In this document: piece after piece, positions 16,807-25,830 of the stretch | Numbering within the stretch: position 1 is the first letter of the stretch | Layout of the letters: every line of letters starts with the position of its first letter | NCBI RefSeq assembly: GCF_039536745.1 | Contig: NZ_BAAAZE010000013.1 | Location: 206,831-270,830 of the forward strand | DNA: 64,000 nucleotides | Direction: 5' to 3' | Source: Actimicrobium antarcticum | GTDB taxonomy: Bacteria > Pseudomonadota > Gammaproteobacteria > Burkholderiales > Burkholderiaceae_D | Notes under the pieces: generated by a model | Database searches by the model: none | What the model was told of the DNA's origin: nothing | The model's input: the letters and a program-made list of their open reading frames with translations, nothing else | Made by a program: the position numbers and the translations under genes

Positions 16807-17979
16807 ATGCGGCGCCTGGCCGGACGGGTTGACCATATCGATCCTTTCCATGTCATGGAGCTGGCCAAGATGGCCGCCGTGCTGGAACGGGAAGGGCGCT
16901 CCATCATCCACATGGGCATCGGCGAGCCGGACTTTACCGCGCCACCAGCAGTGGTTGCCGCAGCAACGCGGGCCATGTCCGATGGCAAGTCCCAATACAC
17001 CTCCGCCAACGGATTGCCAGCGTTGCGCGAGGCGATCGCTGCCCACTATGCGCAGGTCTATGGGCTGGAGATCGATCCTGCGCGCATCGTCGTCACCGCT
17101 GGCGCCTCTGCGGCATTGCTGCTGGCCTGTGCAGCGCTGGTCGAGCCGGGTGCCAAAGTCCTGATGCCCGATCCGTCCTATCCGTGCAACCGGCATTTCG
17201 TGGCGGCCTTTGATGGCGAGGCACAGATGATTCCTTGCGGTCCGGAGCAGCGCTTCCAGTTGTCGGCCGAACTGGTCCGGGCGCACTGGGGCAGCTCTAC
17301 CCGTGGCGTATTGCTGGCGTCGCCTTCGAACCCGACCGGTACCTCGATTCCGCAGCAGGAGCTGCAGGACATCGTTGCCACCGTCCGCGAGAAAGGTGGC
17401 TTCACGATCGTCGATGAAATTTATCAGGGGCTGACCTATGATGCCGCGCCGTTTTCGGCGTTATCACTGGGCGACGACATTATTGTCATCAACAGCTTTT
17501 CGAAGTACTTCAACATGACCGGATGGCGCTTGGGCTGGCTGGTCGTCCCGTCCGCGATGGTGCCGGCGATTGAAAAGCTGGCGCAGAATTTGTTCATTTG
17601 TGCTTCCACGATTGCCCAGCATGCAGCGCTGGCCTGTTTCGCTCCGGAGTCATTGGCACTCTACGAGCAGCGCAAGGATGAATTTCGCCGTCGTCGTGAC
17701 TACATCGTGCCTGCCTTGCGGGAGCTTGGCTTCGTGGTGCCGGTGGTACCGGATGGTGCGTTCTATGTCTATGCCGATTGCAGCAAGCTGTCTGACGATG
17801 CCGATCAGCTGACCATTGACATGCTCAATCACGCGGGCGTCGTCCTGGTGCCGGGTCTGGACTTTGGTCCATCGACTGCGCACGGCTACATTCGCCTGTC
17901 GTATGCAACCTCAATGGACAATCTGGTGGAGGCAGTGCACCGGCTGCAGGTGTTTTTTCAGGCGCGTCGTCAGTCCTGA
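16807..17979 (+). CDS. PLP-dependent class I/II aminotransferase
   Basis: A 390-residue fold-type I aminotransferase. The Schiff-base lysine is in INSFSKYFNMTGWRLGW, substrate/PLP contacts are in ASPSNPTGT and VDEIYQGLTY, and the carboxylate-binding Arg is in HGYIRLSYA. It closely resembles the AspC/DapC-like enzymes that follow nusB in Burkholderiales; the amino donor and acceptor cannot be read from sequence. I start it at ATG 16807 because AGGA precedes it. A TTG at 16759 overlapping the nusB stop is the alternative and would add 16 residues. Confidence 0.9.
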   Translation: MRRLAGRVDHIDPFHVMELAKMAAVLEREGRSIIHMGIGEPDFTAPPAVVAAATRAMSDGKSQYTSANGLPALREAIAAHYAQVYGLEIDPARIVVTAGASAALLLACAALVEPGAKVLMPDPSYPCNRHFVAAFDGEAQMIPCGPEQRFQLSAELVRAHWGSSTRGVLLASPSNPTGTSIPQQELQDIVATVREKGGFTIVDEIYQGLTYDAAPFSALSLGDDIIVINSFSKYFNMTGWRLGWLVVPSAMVPAIEKLAQNLFICASTIAQHAALACFAPESLALYEQRKDEFRRRRDYIVPALRELGFVVPVVPDGAFYVYADCSKLSDDADQLTIDMLNHAGVVLVPGLDFGPSTAHGYIRLSYATSMDNLVEAVHRLQVFFQARRQS

Positions 17980-18006
17980 TCGAAGCTAAGCGCCTTTTTC
18001 CGGACG

Positions 18007-18034
18007 AAAAAAAAGAGCTGCTCAGCTCTTTTTT
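18007..18034. terminator. Bidirectional terminator
   Basis: A run of A, then GAGC, a TGCTCA loop, GCTC and a run of T make a symmetric stem-loop. It lies between the rightward aminotransferase gene and the leftward transglycosylase gene and can serve both. Confidence 0.85.
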
Positions 18035-18082
18035 CATTTCAGCGCACGGCAATAACGACAGCGCAATGTAGCAAACGGCTAT

Positions 18083-19069
18083 TTACATGGCTGCGACAAC
18101 ATCGGTACCCGCTGCATTGTGCATGCGATCCGACGCCGAGGCTTGCTCGCCATTGTTCACCGGCGTTTTTGGTTCTGCCACGTCTGTGGTTTTCGGCGCA
18201 ATGCGTATGACCAGCGGAGCGGGATTGGTCACGGTAGGGACGTTCTTGCCTGTGGCAACGGCCTTTAGCCGGTTGTACTCCGCAAGTACTTTGGATCCGT
18301 AGCCAGCATCGTTGTCAAAAGCTGCTGCGCCGACGTACATTTTCAAGCCAGCTTCGAGCGAGCCGCCGCGGGACACATAGTCTTTGAGAATCATCGAGCC
18401 GACGCGGATGTTGGCAACCGGGTTCAACGCCGCCTTGACGCCGCCCAAATTCTGGAATTTCTCATGATGGATTTTTGACATGACCTGCATCAGGCCCTGT
18501 GCGCCCACTGCACTCTCGGCAAACGGGTTGAAACCCGATTCGATTGCCACCACCGCGAGGATCAGCAGAGGATCAATCTTGATATCCTTGGCGGTCGTGT
18601 AAGCAGCCGATACCAGCATGTCGGTAGCGTCGCTGGCTACGCGGTAGCGCTTGGACAGCCAGTTGGTCACCCATTGCTGCTGACGCTCCGTACCTGTTGC
18701 CTTGCTGGTGGCGGGCTCTGATGGGTTTTGTTGCGCTTCGATGCCTGCGGTATCAAGCAGGTAGGCGCGCGAACCAAAAGGGGTGCGCGGTGTGTCCATT
18801 GGCACCTGGCCGACCTGTATTTCGGTAGTTTGGCCGACGGTCGCACCAGCGCCGAACGGTGACATCGATTTGAGTTTTTGAATCATGTCCGGACGGTAGA
18901 ACATGAGTGCCAGGGTGCATAGCGCGGCAATGCCCGAAACCATCAGGGTATGGTGCGCAGTGGTGAAAAATCCGCTAAGTGTGTCGCGGGCAAAGGTGCT
19001 GATACTGCTGGAATGCTTCTGTACGTGTCGGGCGCAGTCGCGCGTCGTCCGGGTAAATCGATTGTGCAA
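18083..19069 (-). CDS. Membrane-anchored lytic transglycosylase (SLT domain)
   Basis: A 328-residue protein. A single N-terminal membrane segment lies at about residues 40-58 (VSGIAALCTLALMFYR). The SLT domain spans about 140-275: PLLILAVVAIESGFNPFAES contains the catalytic Glu, followed by VGAQGLMQVM and NPVANIRVGSMILKDY. The tail after 275 is low-complexity Pro/Lys/Thr. It would cleave peptidoglycan glycan strands with 1,6-anhydro product formation. No neighbour indicates a dedicated secretion role. Confidence 0.88.
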   Translation of the reverse strand: MHNRFTRTTRDCARHVQKHSSSISTFARDTLSGFFTTAHHTLMVSGIAALCTLALMFYRPDMIQKLKSMSPFGAGATVGQTTEIQVGQVPMDTPRTPFGSRAYLLDTAGIEAQQNPSEPATSKATGTERQQQWVTNWLSKRYRVASDATDMLVSAAYTTAKDIKIDPLLILAVVAIESGFNPFAESAVGAQGLMQVMSKIHHEKFQNLGGVKAALNPVANIRVGSMILKDYVSRGGSLEAGLKMYVGAAAFDNDAGYGSKVLAEYNRLKAVATGKNVPTVTNPAPLVIRIAPKTTDVAEPKTPVNNGEQASASDRMHNAAGTDVVAAM

Positions 19070-19544
19070 TTGAACCTCCTGAATTGCCGCGACTCAATAC
19101 GGTGCTTCGGGCCAATTGCCGCCAGGCCCCCGTACAAGTCGTGAATCAGATACATCGCTGTCGTCCGCTTGGTGCGGTCTGACAACGTCGGAGCTGCTGC
19201 TTGATGCTGTGGGTATGCTTTCGCACCGCTACAGTGGCAGACAACTTTTTGCGGGGGTAAGGCTGACGCCTTTTGAAAACACTCCTTAAAATGTCGTGTG
19301 GGGCCCCGACCCCGTGAAATGATTTGGTTTTCTGTTGCAGTGGGCGAACTTCGCGCCAAGTGCCTTCCTTTTCAAGTCGTCGGAGTTTAGGTGCGGTTTT
19401 ATATCGAGTCAATACTGAAAATGAAAGAAAGCATTACAGTTTGATCTAAAGCAAATCCAGCTGCTAGTACATAGTTCAACAAAATCAACTACTTGTATTT
19501 ATTCCCTAAATTGAAGAGGCCGCAGTGTAACTGCGCAAAAAAAG
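19070..19544. other. Intergenic region with ubiD leader hairpin
   Basis: About 475 bases without a credible gene, between the divergent transglycosylase and ubiD genes. The right part is A+T-richer and probably carries the ubiD promoter. A perfect hairpin CGCAGT-GTA-ACTGCG lies at 19521-19535, 9 nt before the ubiD ATG and followed by an A-run. No Shine-Dalgarno sequence is seen. Confidence 0.5.
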
Positions 19545-21062
19545 ATGAAATATTCGGATTTGAGGGATTTTGTTAATCAATTGGAATCAATTGGTGAGCT
19601 AAAACGTATCACTTTCCCGGTGTCCAGCTATCTGGAGATCACGGAAATCTGTGATCGCACCCTACGTGCCGGTGGCCCGGCGCTGCTGTTCGAGCACGTC
19701 GATGGTCAATCGATCCCGGTACTTGCCAATTTGTTTGGCACACCCAGACGGGTAGCCCTGGGCATGGGCGCGGAAGAAGTCAGCGAGTTGCGCAAGATTG
19801 GTCATGTACTGGCCATGCTGAAGGAGCCCGAGCCGCCGAAAGGGTTCAAGGACTTGCTCGGGCTAACCTCACTAGTGAAATCCTTGTGGGACATGGCACC
19901 CAAAGAGTTGCGCTCTGCGGCCTGTCAGGATGTGATCCACGAAGGCGATGCGGTTGATCTGGGCAAGCTGCCGATCCAGCATTGCTGGCCGGGTGATGCC
20001 GCGCCACTGATTACATGGGGGCTGGTGATCACAAAAGGGCCGCACAAGAAGCGGCAGAATCTCGGTATTTACAGGCAGCAGGTTCTGTCGCGCAACAAAG
20101 TCATCATGCGCTGGCTGGCGCAACGTGGCGGCGCGCTGGATTTTCGTGAGCATGCGCTCGTCAACAAAGGTCAGCCGTATCCGATCTGTGTCGCTCTTGG
20201 CGCTGATCCTGCGACGATACTCGGTGCAGTCACTCCGGTGCCCGACAGCTTGTCCGAGTATCAGTTCGCCGGTTTGCTGCGCGGTAGCCGCACAGAACTG
20301 ATCAAGGCAATTGGCAGCGAACTGCGCGTGCCCGCATCTGCAGAAATTGTGCTCGAAGGGCACATCTATCCTGATCCGCAACACCCGTCAGGTTACGAAC
20401 ATGCGCTGGAAGGTCCGTATGGAGACCACACCGGCTATTACAACGAGCAGGACATGTTCCCGGTCCTGACGATCGACCGTATCACGATGCGCAAGAATCC
20501 GATCTATCACTCGACCTACACCGGCAAGCCGCCCGACGAACCAGCCATTCTAGGCGTTGCACTCAATGAAGTGTTTATCCCGTTGCTGCAAAAGCAATTC
20601 ACGGAGATCACCGACTTCTATCTTCCGCCTGAAGGATGCAGTTACCGGATGGCCGTGGTGCAGATGAAAAAATCGTATCCGGGTCACGCCAAGCGTGTCA
20701 TGTTCGGGGTCTGGAGTTTCCTGAGGCAATTCATGTATACCAAGTTCATCATTGTGGTGGATCAGGATGTAGATATCCGCGATTGGAAAGAGGTGATCTG
20801 GGCGATTACGACACGGGTCGATCCGTTGCGCGACACCACGCTGGTCGACAATACGCCGATCGACTATCTTGATTTCGCCTCGCCGGTCAGCGGACTAGGA
20901 AGCAAAATGGGTATCGATGCGACCAATAAATGGCCTGGGGAAACGAATCGCGAGTGGGGAACCACGATCAGCATGAGCGACGAGGTCAAGTCGCGCGTCG
21001 ATGCCATATGGGATCAGCTTGACCTTGGCAGTCTGGTCGGCAAGGTTGCGGATAAAAGCTGA
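19545..21062 (+). CDS. ubiD: UbiD-family 4-hydroxy-3-polyprenylbenzoate decarboxylase
   Basis: A 505-residue prenylated-FMN-dependent decarboxylase of ubiquinone synthesis. Family features: the N-terminal MKYSDLRDFVNQLE, the prFMN-binding NLGIYRQQVLSRNKV, MRWLAQRGGA, and the catalytic acid region HALEGPYGDHTGYY. The C-terminus has the region WAITTRVDPLRDT with NTPIDYLDFASP. Length is normal. It needs the flavin prenyltransferase UbiX, which is not in the window. Confidence 0.95.
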   Translation: MKYSDLRDFVNQLESIGELKRITFPVSSYLEITEICDRTLRAGGPALLFEHVDGQSIPVLANLFGTPRRVALGMGAEEVSELRKIGHVLAMLKEPEPPKGFKDLLGLTSLVKSLWDMAPKELRSAACQDVIHEGDAVDLGKLPIQHCWPGDAAPLITWGLVITKGPHKKRQNLGIYRQQVLSRNKVIMRWLAQRGGALDFREHALVNKGQPYPICVALGADPATILGAVTPVPDSLSEYQFAGLLRGSRTELIKAIGSELRVPASAEIVLEGHIYPDPQHPSGYEHALEGPYGDHTGYYNEQDMFPVLTIDRITMRKNPIYHSTYTGKPPDEPAILGVALNEVFIPLLQKQFTEITDFYLPPEGCSYRMAVVQMKKSYPGHAKRVMFGVWSFLRQFMYTKFIIVVDQDVDIRDWKEVIWAITTRVDPLRDTTLVDNTPIDYLDFASPVSGLGSKMGIDATNKWPGETNREWGTTISMSDEVKSRVDAIWDQLDLGSLVGKVADKS

Positions 21063-21103
21063 TGTTGCTTGGTTTAAAAAGCCCACGACAAAAGCTTTGC
21101 TGG

Positions 21104-21109
21104 TAAAAT
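21104..21109 (+). promoter_or_regulatory. -10 element for ffs
   Basis: TAAAAT lies about 6 nt before the predicted 5' end of the 4.5S RNA. The -35 box is not obvious. Confidence 0.4.
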
Positions 21110-21114
21110 TCGCC

Positions 21115-21214
21115 CCGGCGGGCCCCTGCGCATTGTGGCATGGCCAACCTGGTCAGGTCGGGAACGAAGCAGCCACAGCCATTTCCCATAAGTGCCGCAG
21201 ACAAGGCTCGCCTT
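21115..21214 (+). ncRNA. ffs: 4.5S signal recognition particle RNA
   Basis: The conserved apical SRP core is present: GGTCAGGTCGGGAACGAAGC continues into AGCCACAGCC (about 21151-21180), including the GGAA-type tetraloop context and the AGCAGCC asymmetric loop strand bound by Ffh. The basal stem is formed by GGCGGGCC (21117-21124) pairing with GGCTCGCC (21205-21212) with one G-U pair. Length of about 100 nt is right for 4.5S RNA. Ends are estimated from the stem. Confidence 0.93.
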
Positions 21215-21749
21215 CCTTAAATCTTTCCAGATTTTCTCTGGTGTATGAGGGATAATCAGTTTGTCGAATCAATCGATTCGACAAATACCGGTAGAAAAAC
21301 CGGTTGCTCCTTCCGCTTCAACATCTCCCTTTCAATTTTCTTCTCATTGATTATTCGCGTGGCGACGCCTGTTCGTGCATCACGAGGACTGCCGTAATGG
21401 CTCCGCTTATTAATCCATTTTCTGTCATCGCCTGTTCTGGTGAGCTAAGTCAAATGTCACTCTGGTTGTTCTTATATCGTTGAGACACGTTGCAGTAGTG
21501 GTATCTGTTGTCGTCGCAGTCCAATTAACCGGTCAAACGTGCTTTCCTGAATCGTTTTCACGCGAATCGGGACTCGACTCGTTTATCCAGGATAAAGGCT
21601 CTGTACCGGCGCCAGTCTGCGGCGCTTTTCCCATTTGGTGCGCCTGATAAACCATTCCTCAGCTGATATACAGCCAGTAGATTGGCGCGGAAGCGCCATC
21701 AACCGCTGAGGTTTTCCGAGGCTCACTGATTTCGACAAGAGAGCGAGAC
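21215..21749. other. Long leader/intergenic region between ffs and cstA
   Basis: About 535 bases without a gene. It contains a perfect 11-bp inverted repeat at 21260-21285 and a weak terminator-like stem GCGCC/GGCGC with TTTT at 21609-21629. It presumably carries the cstA promoter and a long untranslated leader. No known riboswitch was recognised. Confidence 0.5.
21260..21285. repeat. Perfect 11-bp inverted repeat
   Basis: TTTGTCGAATC, a 4-nt spacer AATC, then GATTCGACAAA. No T-tract follows, so it looks more like an operator or structured leader than a terminator. Confidence 0.6.
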
Positions 21750-23852
21750 ATGACGATTATCAAACATCACTTACCTTGGATTCTATTCGCAATACTGGGT
21801 GCCTTTGCGATGGGCACCATTGCCTTGCAGCGCGGAGAGCCGATTAGTGCAGTCTGGATCGTCGTTGCGGCGATTTGTGTTTATCTGATTGCGTACCGCT
21901 ATTACAGTTTGTTCATTACCACGCGGGTCATGGGACTTGATGGGAATCGGATGACGCCAGCCCACCGACTCAATGACGGTCTTGATTATGTACCGACGAA
22001 TCGGTATGTCCTGTTTGGGCACCATTTTGCGGCAATTGCCGGTGCTGGTCCTCTGGTGGGACCCGTGCTCGCTGCGCAGATGGGATATTTGCCGGGCATG
22101 CTGTGGATACTCGCCGGCGTGGTGTTTGCAGGCGCGGTACAGGATTCGATGGTGTTATTCATTTCCATGCGACGCAACGGCCGATCGCTGGGCGACCTGA
22201 TCAAATCGGAACTCGGGCCAGTGGCCGGGATCATCACGCTCGTTGGTGCCTTCCTGATCATGGTGATTATTCTCGCCGTACTGGCACTAATTGTCGTCAA
22301 GGCGCTGGCGGCGTCGCCTTGGGGTACGTTTACCGTGATGGCCACGATTCCCATTGCCATTTTCATGGGTATCTATATGCGCTACATCCGGAGAGGGCGT
22401 ATTGGCGAGATTTCTGTCGTCGGTTTTGTGCTGTTGATGCTGGCGATAGCCGGGGGCGATCTGGTGCAGCGGCATCCGGTGCTGGGGCCCATGTTGACGT
22501 TTTCTGCGGTCCAGTTGACCTGGCTTCTGGTCGCATATGGCTTCGTCGCCTCAGTGCTTCCGGTATGGCTGTTGCTGGCACCGCGCGACTATTTATCGAC
22601 GTTTCTCAAGATCGGCGCCATTGTTGGGCTGGCGATCGGCATCCTGATCGTCTCACCGTCATTGCAGATGCCGGCGGTGACCAAATTCATCGATGGCTCA
22701 GGGCCGGTGTGGTCAGGCAATTTGTTTCCGTTTCTGTTTATTACCATCGCTTGTGGCGCTGTATCCGGGTTCCATTCGCTCATTGCCTCTGGCACCACGC
22801 CGAAACTGATCGACAATGAAACACACGTGCGCTTGATCGGGTACGGCGCAATGTTGATGGAATCGTTCGTGGCCATCATGGCGCTGGTGGCGGCGTCATG
22901 TATCGATCCAGCCATCTATTTCGCCATGAATAGTCCGGCAGCGCTGATCGGCACCACACCCGAAGCAGCGGCACAAGTCATCTCGCAATGGGGTTTTTTT
23001 GTCACGCCCGATGTATTACATCAAACAGCCATCGATGTCGGGGAAACAACGATCCTGTCGCGTGCCGGTGGCGCACCCACGTTGGCCGTCGGCATGGCGC
23101 AAATTCTGTCCAGCGTAATCGGCGGCAAATCCATGATGGCCTTCTGGTACCACTTCGCGATCCTGTTCGAGGCACTGTTCATTCTGACAGCCGTCGACGC
23201 TGGTACGCGCGCCGGTCGCTTCATGCTGCAAGATTTGCTTGGCAGTTTTGCGCCATCCATGAAGCGGACTGATTCGGTCTTCGCCAACGTCACTACAACC
23301 GCAATTTGTGTCGCTTGCTGGGGATATTTCCTGCATCAGGGCGTCGTCGATCCTTTGGGCGGTATCAATACCTTGTGGCCATTATTCGGAATCTCCAACC
23401 AGATGCTGGCAGGAATTGCCCTGATGTTGGCAACATGTGTTTTGTTTAAGATGAAGCGCGATCGCTATGCATGGGTCACAGCCGTACCCACCCTCTGGCT
23501 GCTGATCTGTACGCTGACGGCAGGCTGGCAAAAAATATTCGATCCCAATCCGAACATTGGCTTTCTTGCGCATGCAACGCGCTACGAGTCGGCCATCGAT
23601 AGCGGTACCATCCTCGCCCCCGCAAAATCACTAGCGCAGATGCAACATGTCGTCGTCAACGACTGGATAAACGCCACATTGGCCATGGTGTTCATGCTGG
23701 TGGTGGTCAGCGTCCTGTTTTTCAGCATACGCACGGTGATCGCAGCGAGACGTGCGAACCGCCCTAGCGTGGATGAGGTGCCGTTCGAGGCGATGTCAGT
23801 GCGCATTCAGCCTGTTCTCCAGCCGGGCGGGCTGCGTTCAGGGCTGCGATAG
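21750..23852 (+). CDS. cstA: CstA/BtsT-family peptide or pyruvate transporter
   Basis: A 700-residue carbon-starvation (CstA) family protein with about 16-18 hydrophobic helices. Family motifs: YRYYSLFITTRVMGLD, the segment YVPTNRYVLFGHHFAAIAGA, GPLVGPVLAAQMGYLPGMLW, and the central FHSLIASGTTPKLI. E. coli members are CstA (peptides) and BtsT (pyruvate); which substrate is used here cannot be decided. The next gene encodes the usual small YbdD partner 2 nt downstream. The start has a GAGAGCGAGAC ribosome-binding context. Confidence 0.92.
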   Translation: MTIIKHHLPWILFAILGAFAMGTIALQRGEPISAVWIVVAAICVYLIAYRYYSLFITTRVMGLDGNRMTPAHRLNDGLDYVPTNRYVLFGHHFAAIAGAGPLVGPVLAAQMGYLPGMLWILAGVVFAGAVQDSMVLFISMRRNGRSLGDLIKSELGPVAGIITLVGAFLIMVIILAVLALIVVKALAASPWGTFTVMATIPIAIFMGIYMRYIRRGRIGEISVVGFVLLMLAIAGGDLVQRHPVLGPMLTFSAVQLTWLLVAYGFVASVLPVWLLLAPRDYLSTFLKIGAIVGLAIGILIVSPSLQMPAVTKFIDGSGPVWSGNLFPFLFITIACGAVSGFHSLIASGTTPKLIDNETHVRLIGYGAMLMESFVAIMALVAASCIDPAIYFAMNSPAALIGTTPEAAAQVISQWGFFVTPDVLHQTAIDVGETTILSRAGGAPTLAVGMAQILSSVIGGKSMMAFWYHFAILFEALFILTAVDAGTRAGRFMLQDLLGSFAPSMKRTDSVFANVTTTAICVACWGYFLHQGVVDPLGGINTLWPLFGISNQMLAGIALMLATCVLFKMKRDRYAWVTAVPTLWLLICTLTAGWQKIFDPNPNIGFLAHATRYESAIDSGTILAPAKSLAQMQHVVVNDWINATLAMVFMLVVVSVLFFSIRTVIAARRANRPSVDEVPFEAMSVRIQPVLQPGGLRSGLR

Positions 23853-23854
23853 CG

Positions 23855-24049
23855 ATGCTGGACGATCTTGTCAAAGCGGGTCGTTATCTCGGGCAGACCC
23901 TTCGGTTAATGGTGGGTCTGCCCGAATACGACGCGTATCTCAGTCACATGGAGCGTGAACATCCGACCAAGATACCGATGAGTTACGACGAGTTTTTTCG
24001 AGATCGCCAAGCGGCACGGTATGACGGACAAGGACGTGGATGCTGCTGA
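23855..24049 (+). CDS. YbdD/YjiX family small protein
   Basis: A 64-residue protein with the family pattern GRYLGQTLRLMVGLPEYDAY, then HMEREHPTKIPMSYDEFF and DRQAARYDG. In E. coli the same pairing (cstA-ybdD and btsT-yjiX) is needed for transport activity. The gene starts 2 nt after the transporter stop, so the two are coupled. Confidence 0.9.
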   Translation: MLDDLVKAGRYLGQTLRLMVGLPEYDAYLSHMEREHPTKIPMSYDEFFRDRQAARYDGQGRGCC

Positions 24050-24845
24050 CCGGTACAAATGAAGAACGTTTGCGGGTCACTGCATGCCAGTGTCGGGTTG
24101 ACTGGTCCTATTCCAGAATAATGTGGTGGCCTGTAAACAACTGAGTCAATCTTTGCGCGGCATAAGCAATTACCTCGCCAATGTGCCTTTTTTGGCAATG
24201 CGCATCGGCGTGTTCAACCGCACTGGTTGGCGTTGCAATGACCAAATCCAAAAGAGATTCCTGCCTCTGCACGCTCAGGCGACAAGCCATCATCGCAGTT
24301 CATTCCAGTTATCCGGCCGCTCCTGTCATTCGCTTTGCCGTGGTTGCGTGCGCCACTTAATTTATTTTAGGAACGTCAGCGAGGTTTTTTATGCATGACC
24401 TGTAGAGGAAATAAATCCTCAGTTTTGGTGTAGTTGTGATGTTAAAAGTTAATTCTGCAAGACACATGGTATTTCTGCACCAAGCGCAGCGTCATGATTG
24501 CGTTTCCATTCAATCTGGAACAAAGAAAGTAATGTCGCTATTCAGGACATCAGCCAGTGTGGTCGTCGCAGTCCGGTATTCATTTGATCAATGTGAAATA
24601 AAAATGTGGTTTTTTAGAGGATGTTTTTAGGTGAAAGCAGCAACATAATAAATGGCCGGTACAAATGATTGACGCACCTCAGGAGCAAATCGCGTATTAT
24701 CGGTCGATGTTCACGATATAAATCAGATTTCGAAACCGAAAGACAGTTTCAAATATCCGGATTTGTGTCATCAGCATGTATCCATATGACTGAAATCAGG
24801 CTGTCTGAATATTTATTATCACTTTACACTCACCGGAATTTCACT
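24050..24845. other. Gene-poor region upstream of hns
   Basis: About 800 bases. The left half is G+C-moderate, the right half A+T-rich as expected for an hns promoter. It is bounded on the left by CCGGTACAAATGA (24050-24062), and an identical 13-mer recurs at 24656-24668, just before a TTGACG (24669-24674). One small minus-strand frame (24108-24293) is listed separately. No RNA gene was recognised. Confidence 0.5.
24108..24293 (-). CDS. Possible small protein (uncertain)
   Basis: A 61-codon frame whose second half looks protein-like: a helix with ATPTSAVEHADAHCQ, then HIGEVIAYAAQRLTQLFTG and a hydrophobic end. Starts are the paired ATG at 24293 or 24290, with only a weak GGAA upstream. No family was recognised. 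It could be a real small protein, a decayed gene fragment or chance. Confidence 0.3.
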   Translation of the reverse strand: MMACRLSVQRQESLLDLVIATPTSAVEHADAHCQKRHIGEVIAYAAQRLTQLFTGHHIILE

Positions 24846-25139
24846 ATGTCAACTTACAAAGAATTAACAGCGCAAATCGAGACTCTGCAAAAACAGGCTG
24901 CGCACGCTCGTCAAAGCGAGATCGCCGATGCAATTGCTGATATTAAAGAAAAAATGAAAGACTATGGCATTACTCTGGCCGATCTCGGCCTCGCAGGTGG
25001 CGTCAAGAAAGCAAGTAAAGCCAAAGAGCCGGTTGCAGCGAAATACCGCGATTCTGAGTCGGGCTCAACCTGGTCCGGCCGCGGAAAGCCGCCACGCTGG
25101 ATAGCCGGTAAAGATCGCGATCTGTACATCATCAAGTAA
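24846..25139 (+). CDS. hns: H-NS family nucleoid-associated protein
   Basis: A 97-residue H-NS-like DNA-binding protein. Residues 1-45 are a coiled-coil oligomerisation helix, with QIETLQKQAAHARQSEIADA and IKEKMKDYGI. A Lys/Ala linker follows. The C-terminal domain has YRDSESGSTWSGRGKPPRW, whose WSGRGK core binds the minor groove of A+T-rich DNA. Proteins of this size (BpH3/Bv3F type) are common in Burkholderiales. It may silence foreign A+T-rich loci such as the T3SS genes at the left edge, which is inference. Confidence 0.93.
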   Translation: MSTYKELTAQIETLQKQAAHARQSEIADAIADIKEKMKDYGITLADLGLAGGVKKASKAKEPVAAKYRDSESGSTWSGRGKPPRWIAGKDRDLYIIK

Positions 25140-25179
25140 ATCTGTTGAAAATCAGAGTGCAATCTGTTTTGCCTCTCAG

Positions 25180-25212
25180 TCCCGCAACGGCAGCGTCCGT
25201 ATGCGGGATTTT
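25180..25212 (+). terminator. Rho-independent terminator after hns
   Basis: TCCCGCAACGG pairs with CCGT-a-TGCGGGA (one bulged base) and is followed by TTTTT. It lies 40 nt after the hns stop. Confidence 0.85.
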
Positions 25213-25830
25213 TATTGGCGAGACCCCCCTTATAAATACCGGTTGGTGCAGATTCTGCGGTCTGCGCCAGATATTTCAGAAACTTCCAGAAACAGAGTTC
25301 TCAATCATCTGGTTTTTCCAGTTGACCACCATCACAAAATGCAGACAACATTCCCGTATTTTGGTTATGTAAATGGCAATATTTTTAGAAATTACTTTTT
25401 GTTAGCAGGTGATGACCTCGCTCCTTGTCCCTTGTCCCTTGGCCCTCGCCCCGCGCCCCGCGCAGTCGTTCCCGTGACCATACGACGAGCAAATGCTCCG
25501 CTGTATCGCAAGTAGAGCCGGGTTTTCAAAAGCCTTCCAAAATTCGGCGGCGATTGGTCCATTTTAAAAAGCAAGAATGATTTTTGCCGGTGAAGTTCCG
25601 GACCTTCAGGTTCACGGCAGAGATGAAAAAAATGACTACCTCACACTCGACGTTTTCTTCCCTCACGCACAAGAGCTCGACGTGACACCCGGCGCTTAAC
25701 GCGTCAACGCAGCAAATGCGTAATAATAAGTAGCCTGTCCTGTGGCACGTAACCTGCACAGGGCGCCAGCTACTTCGTTCATTGAGCCAGGTCCGCCGGT
25801 TCGATGTACCAACCTGACCAGCGATTGTCC
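25213..25830. other. Intergenic region before the RND operon
   Basis: About 620 bases with no credible gene. A minus-strand G-quadruplex motif lies at 25429-25459. The part just before the efflux genes probably holds their promoter; no adjacent TetR-type regulator gene or clear operator is present. Confidence 0.5.
25429..25459 (-). other. G-quadruplex motif
   Basis: On the minus strand five runs of three or four G follow one another, with loops of 3, 3, 4 and 4 nt. On the plus strand these are C-runs at 25429-25431, 25436-25438, 25443-25445, 25449-25452 and 25456-25459. This satisfies the usual G4 pattern with a spare tract. Confidence 0.65.

Noticed and set aside
24669..24700. hns promoter with TTGACG and TATTAT
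   Set aside because: The spacer would be 20 bp, too long for a standard sigma-70 promoter, so I did not call it as a feature.
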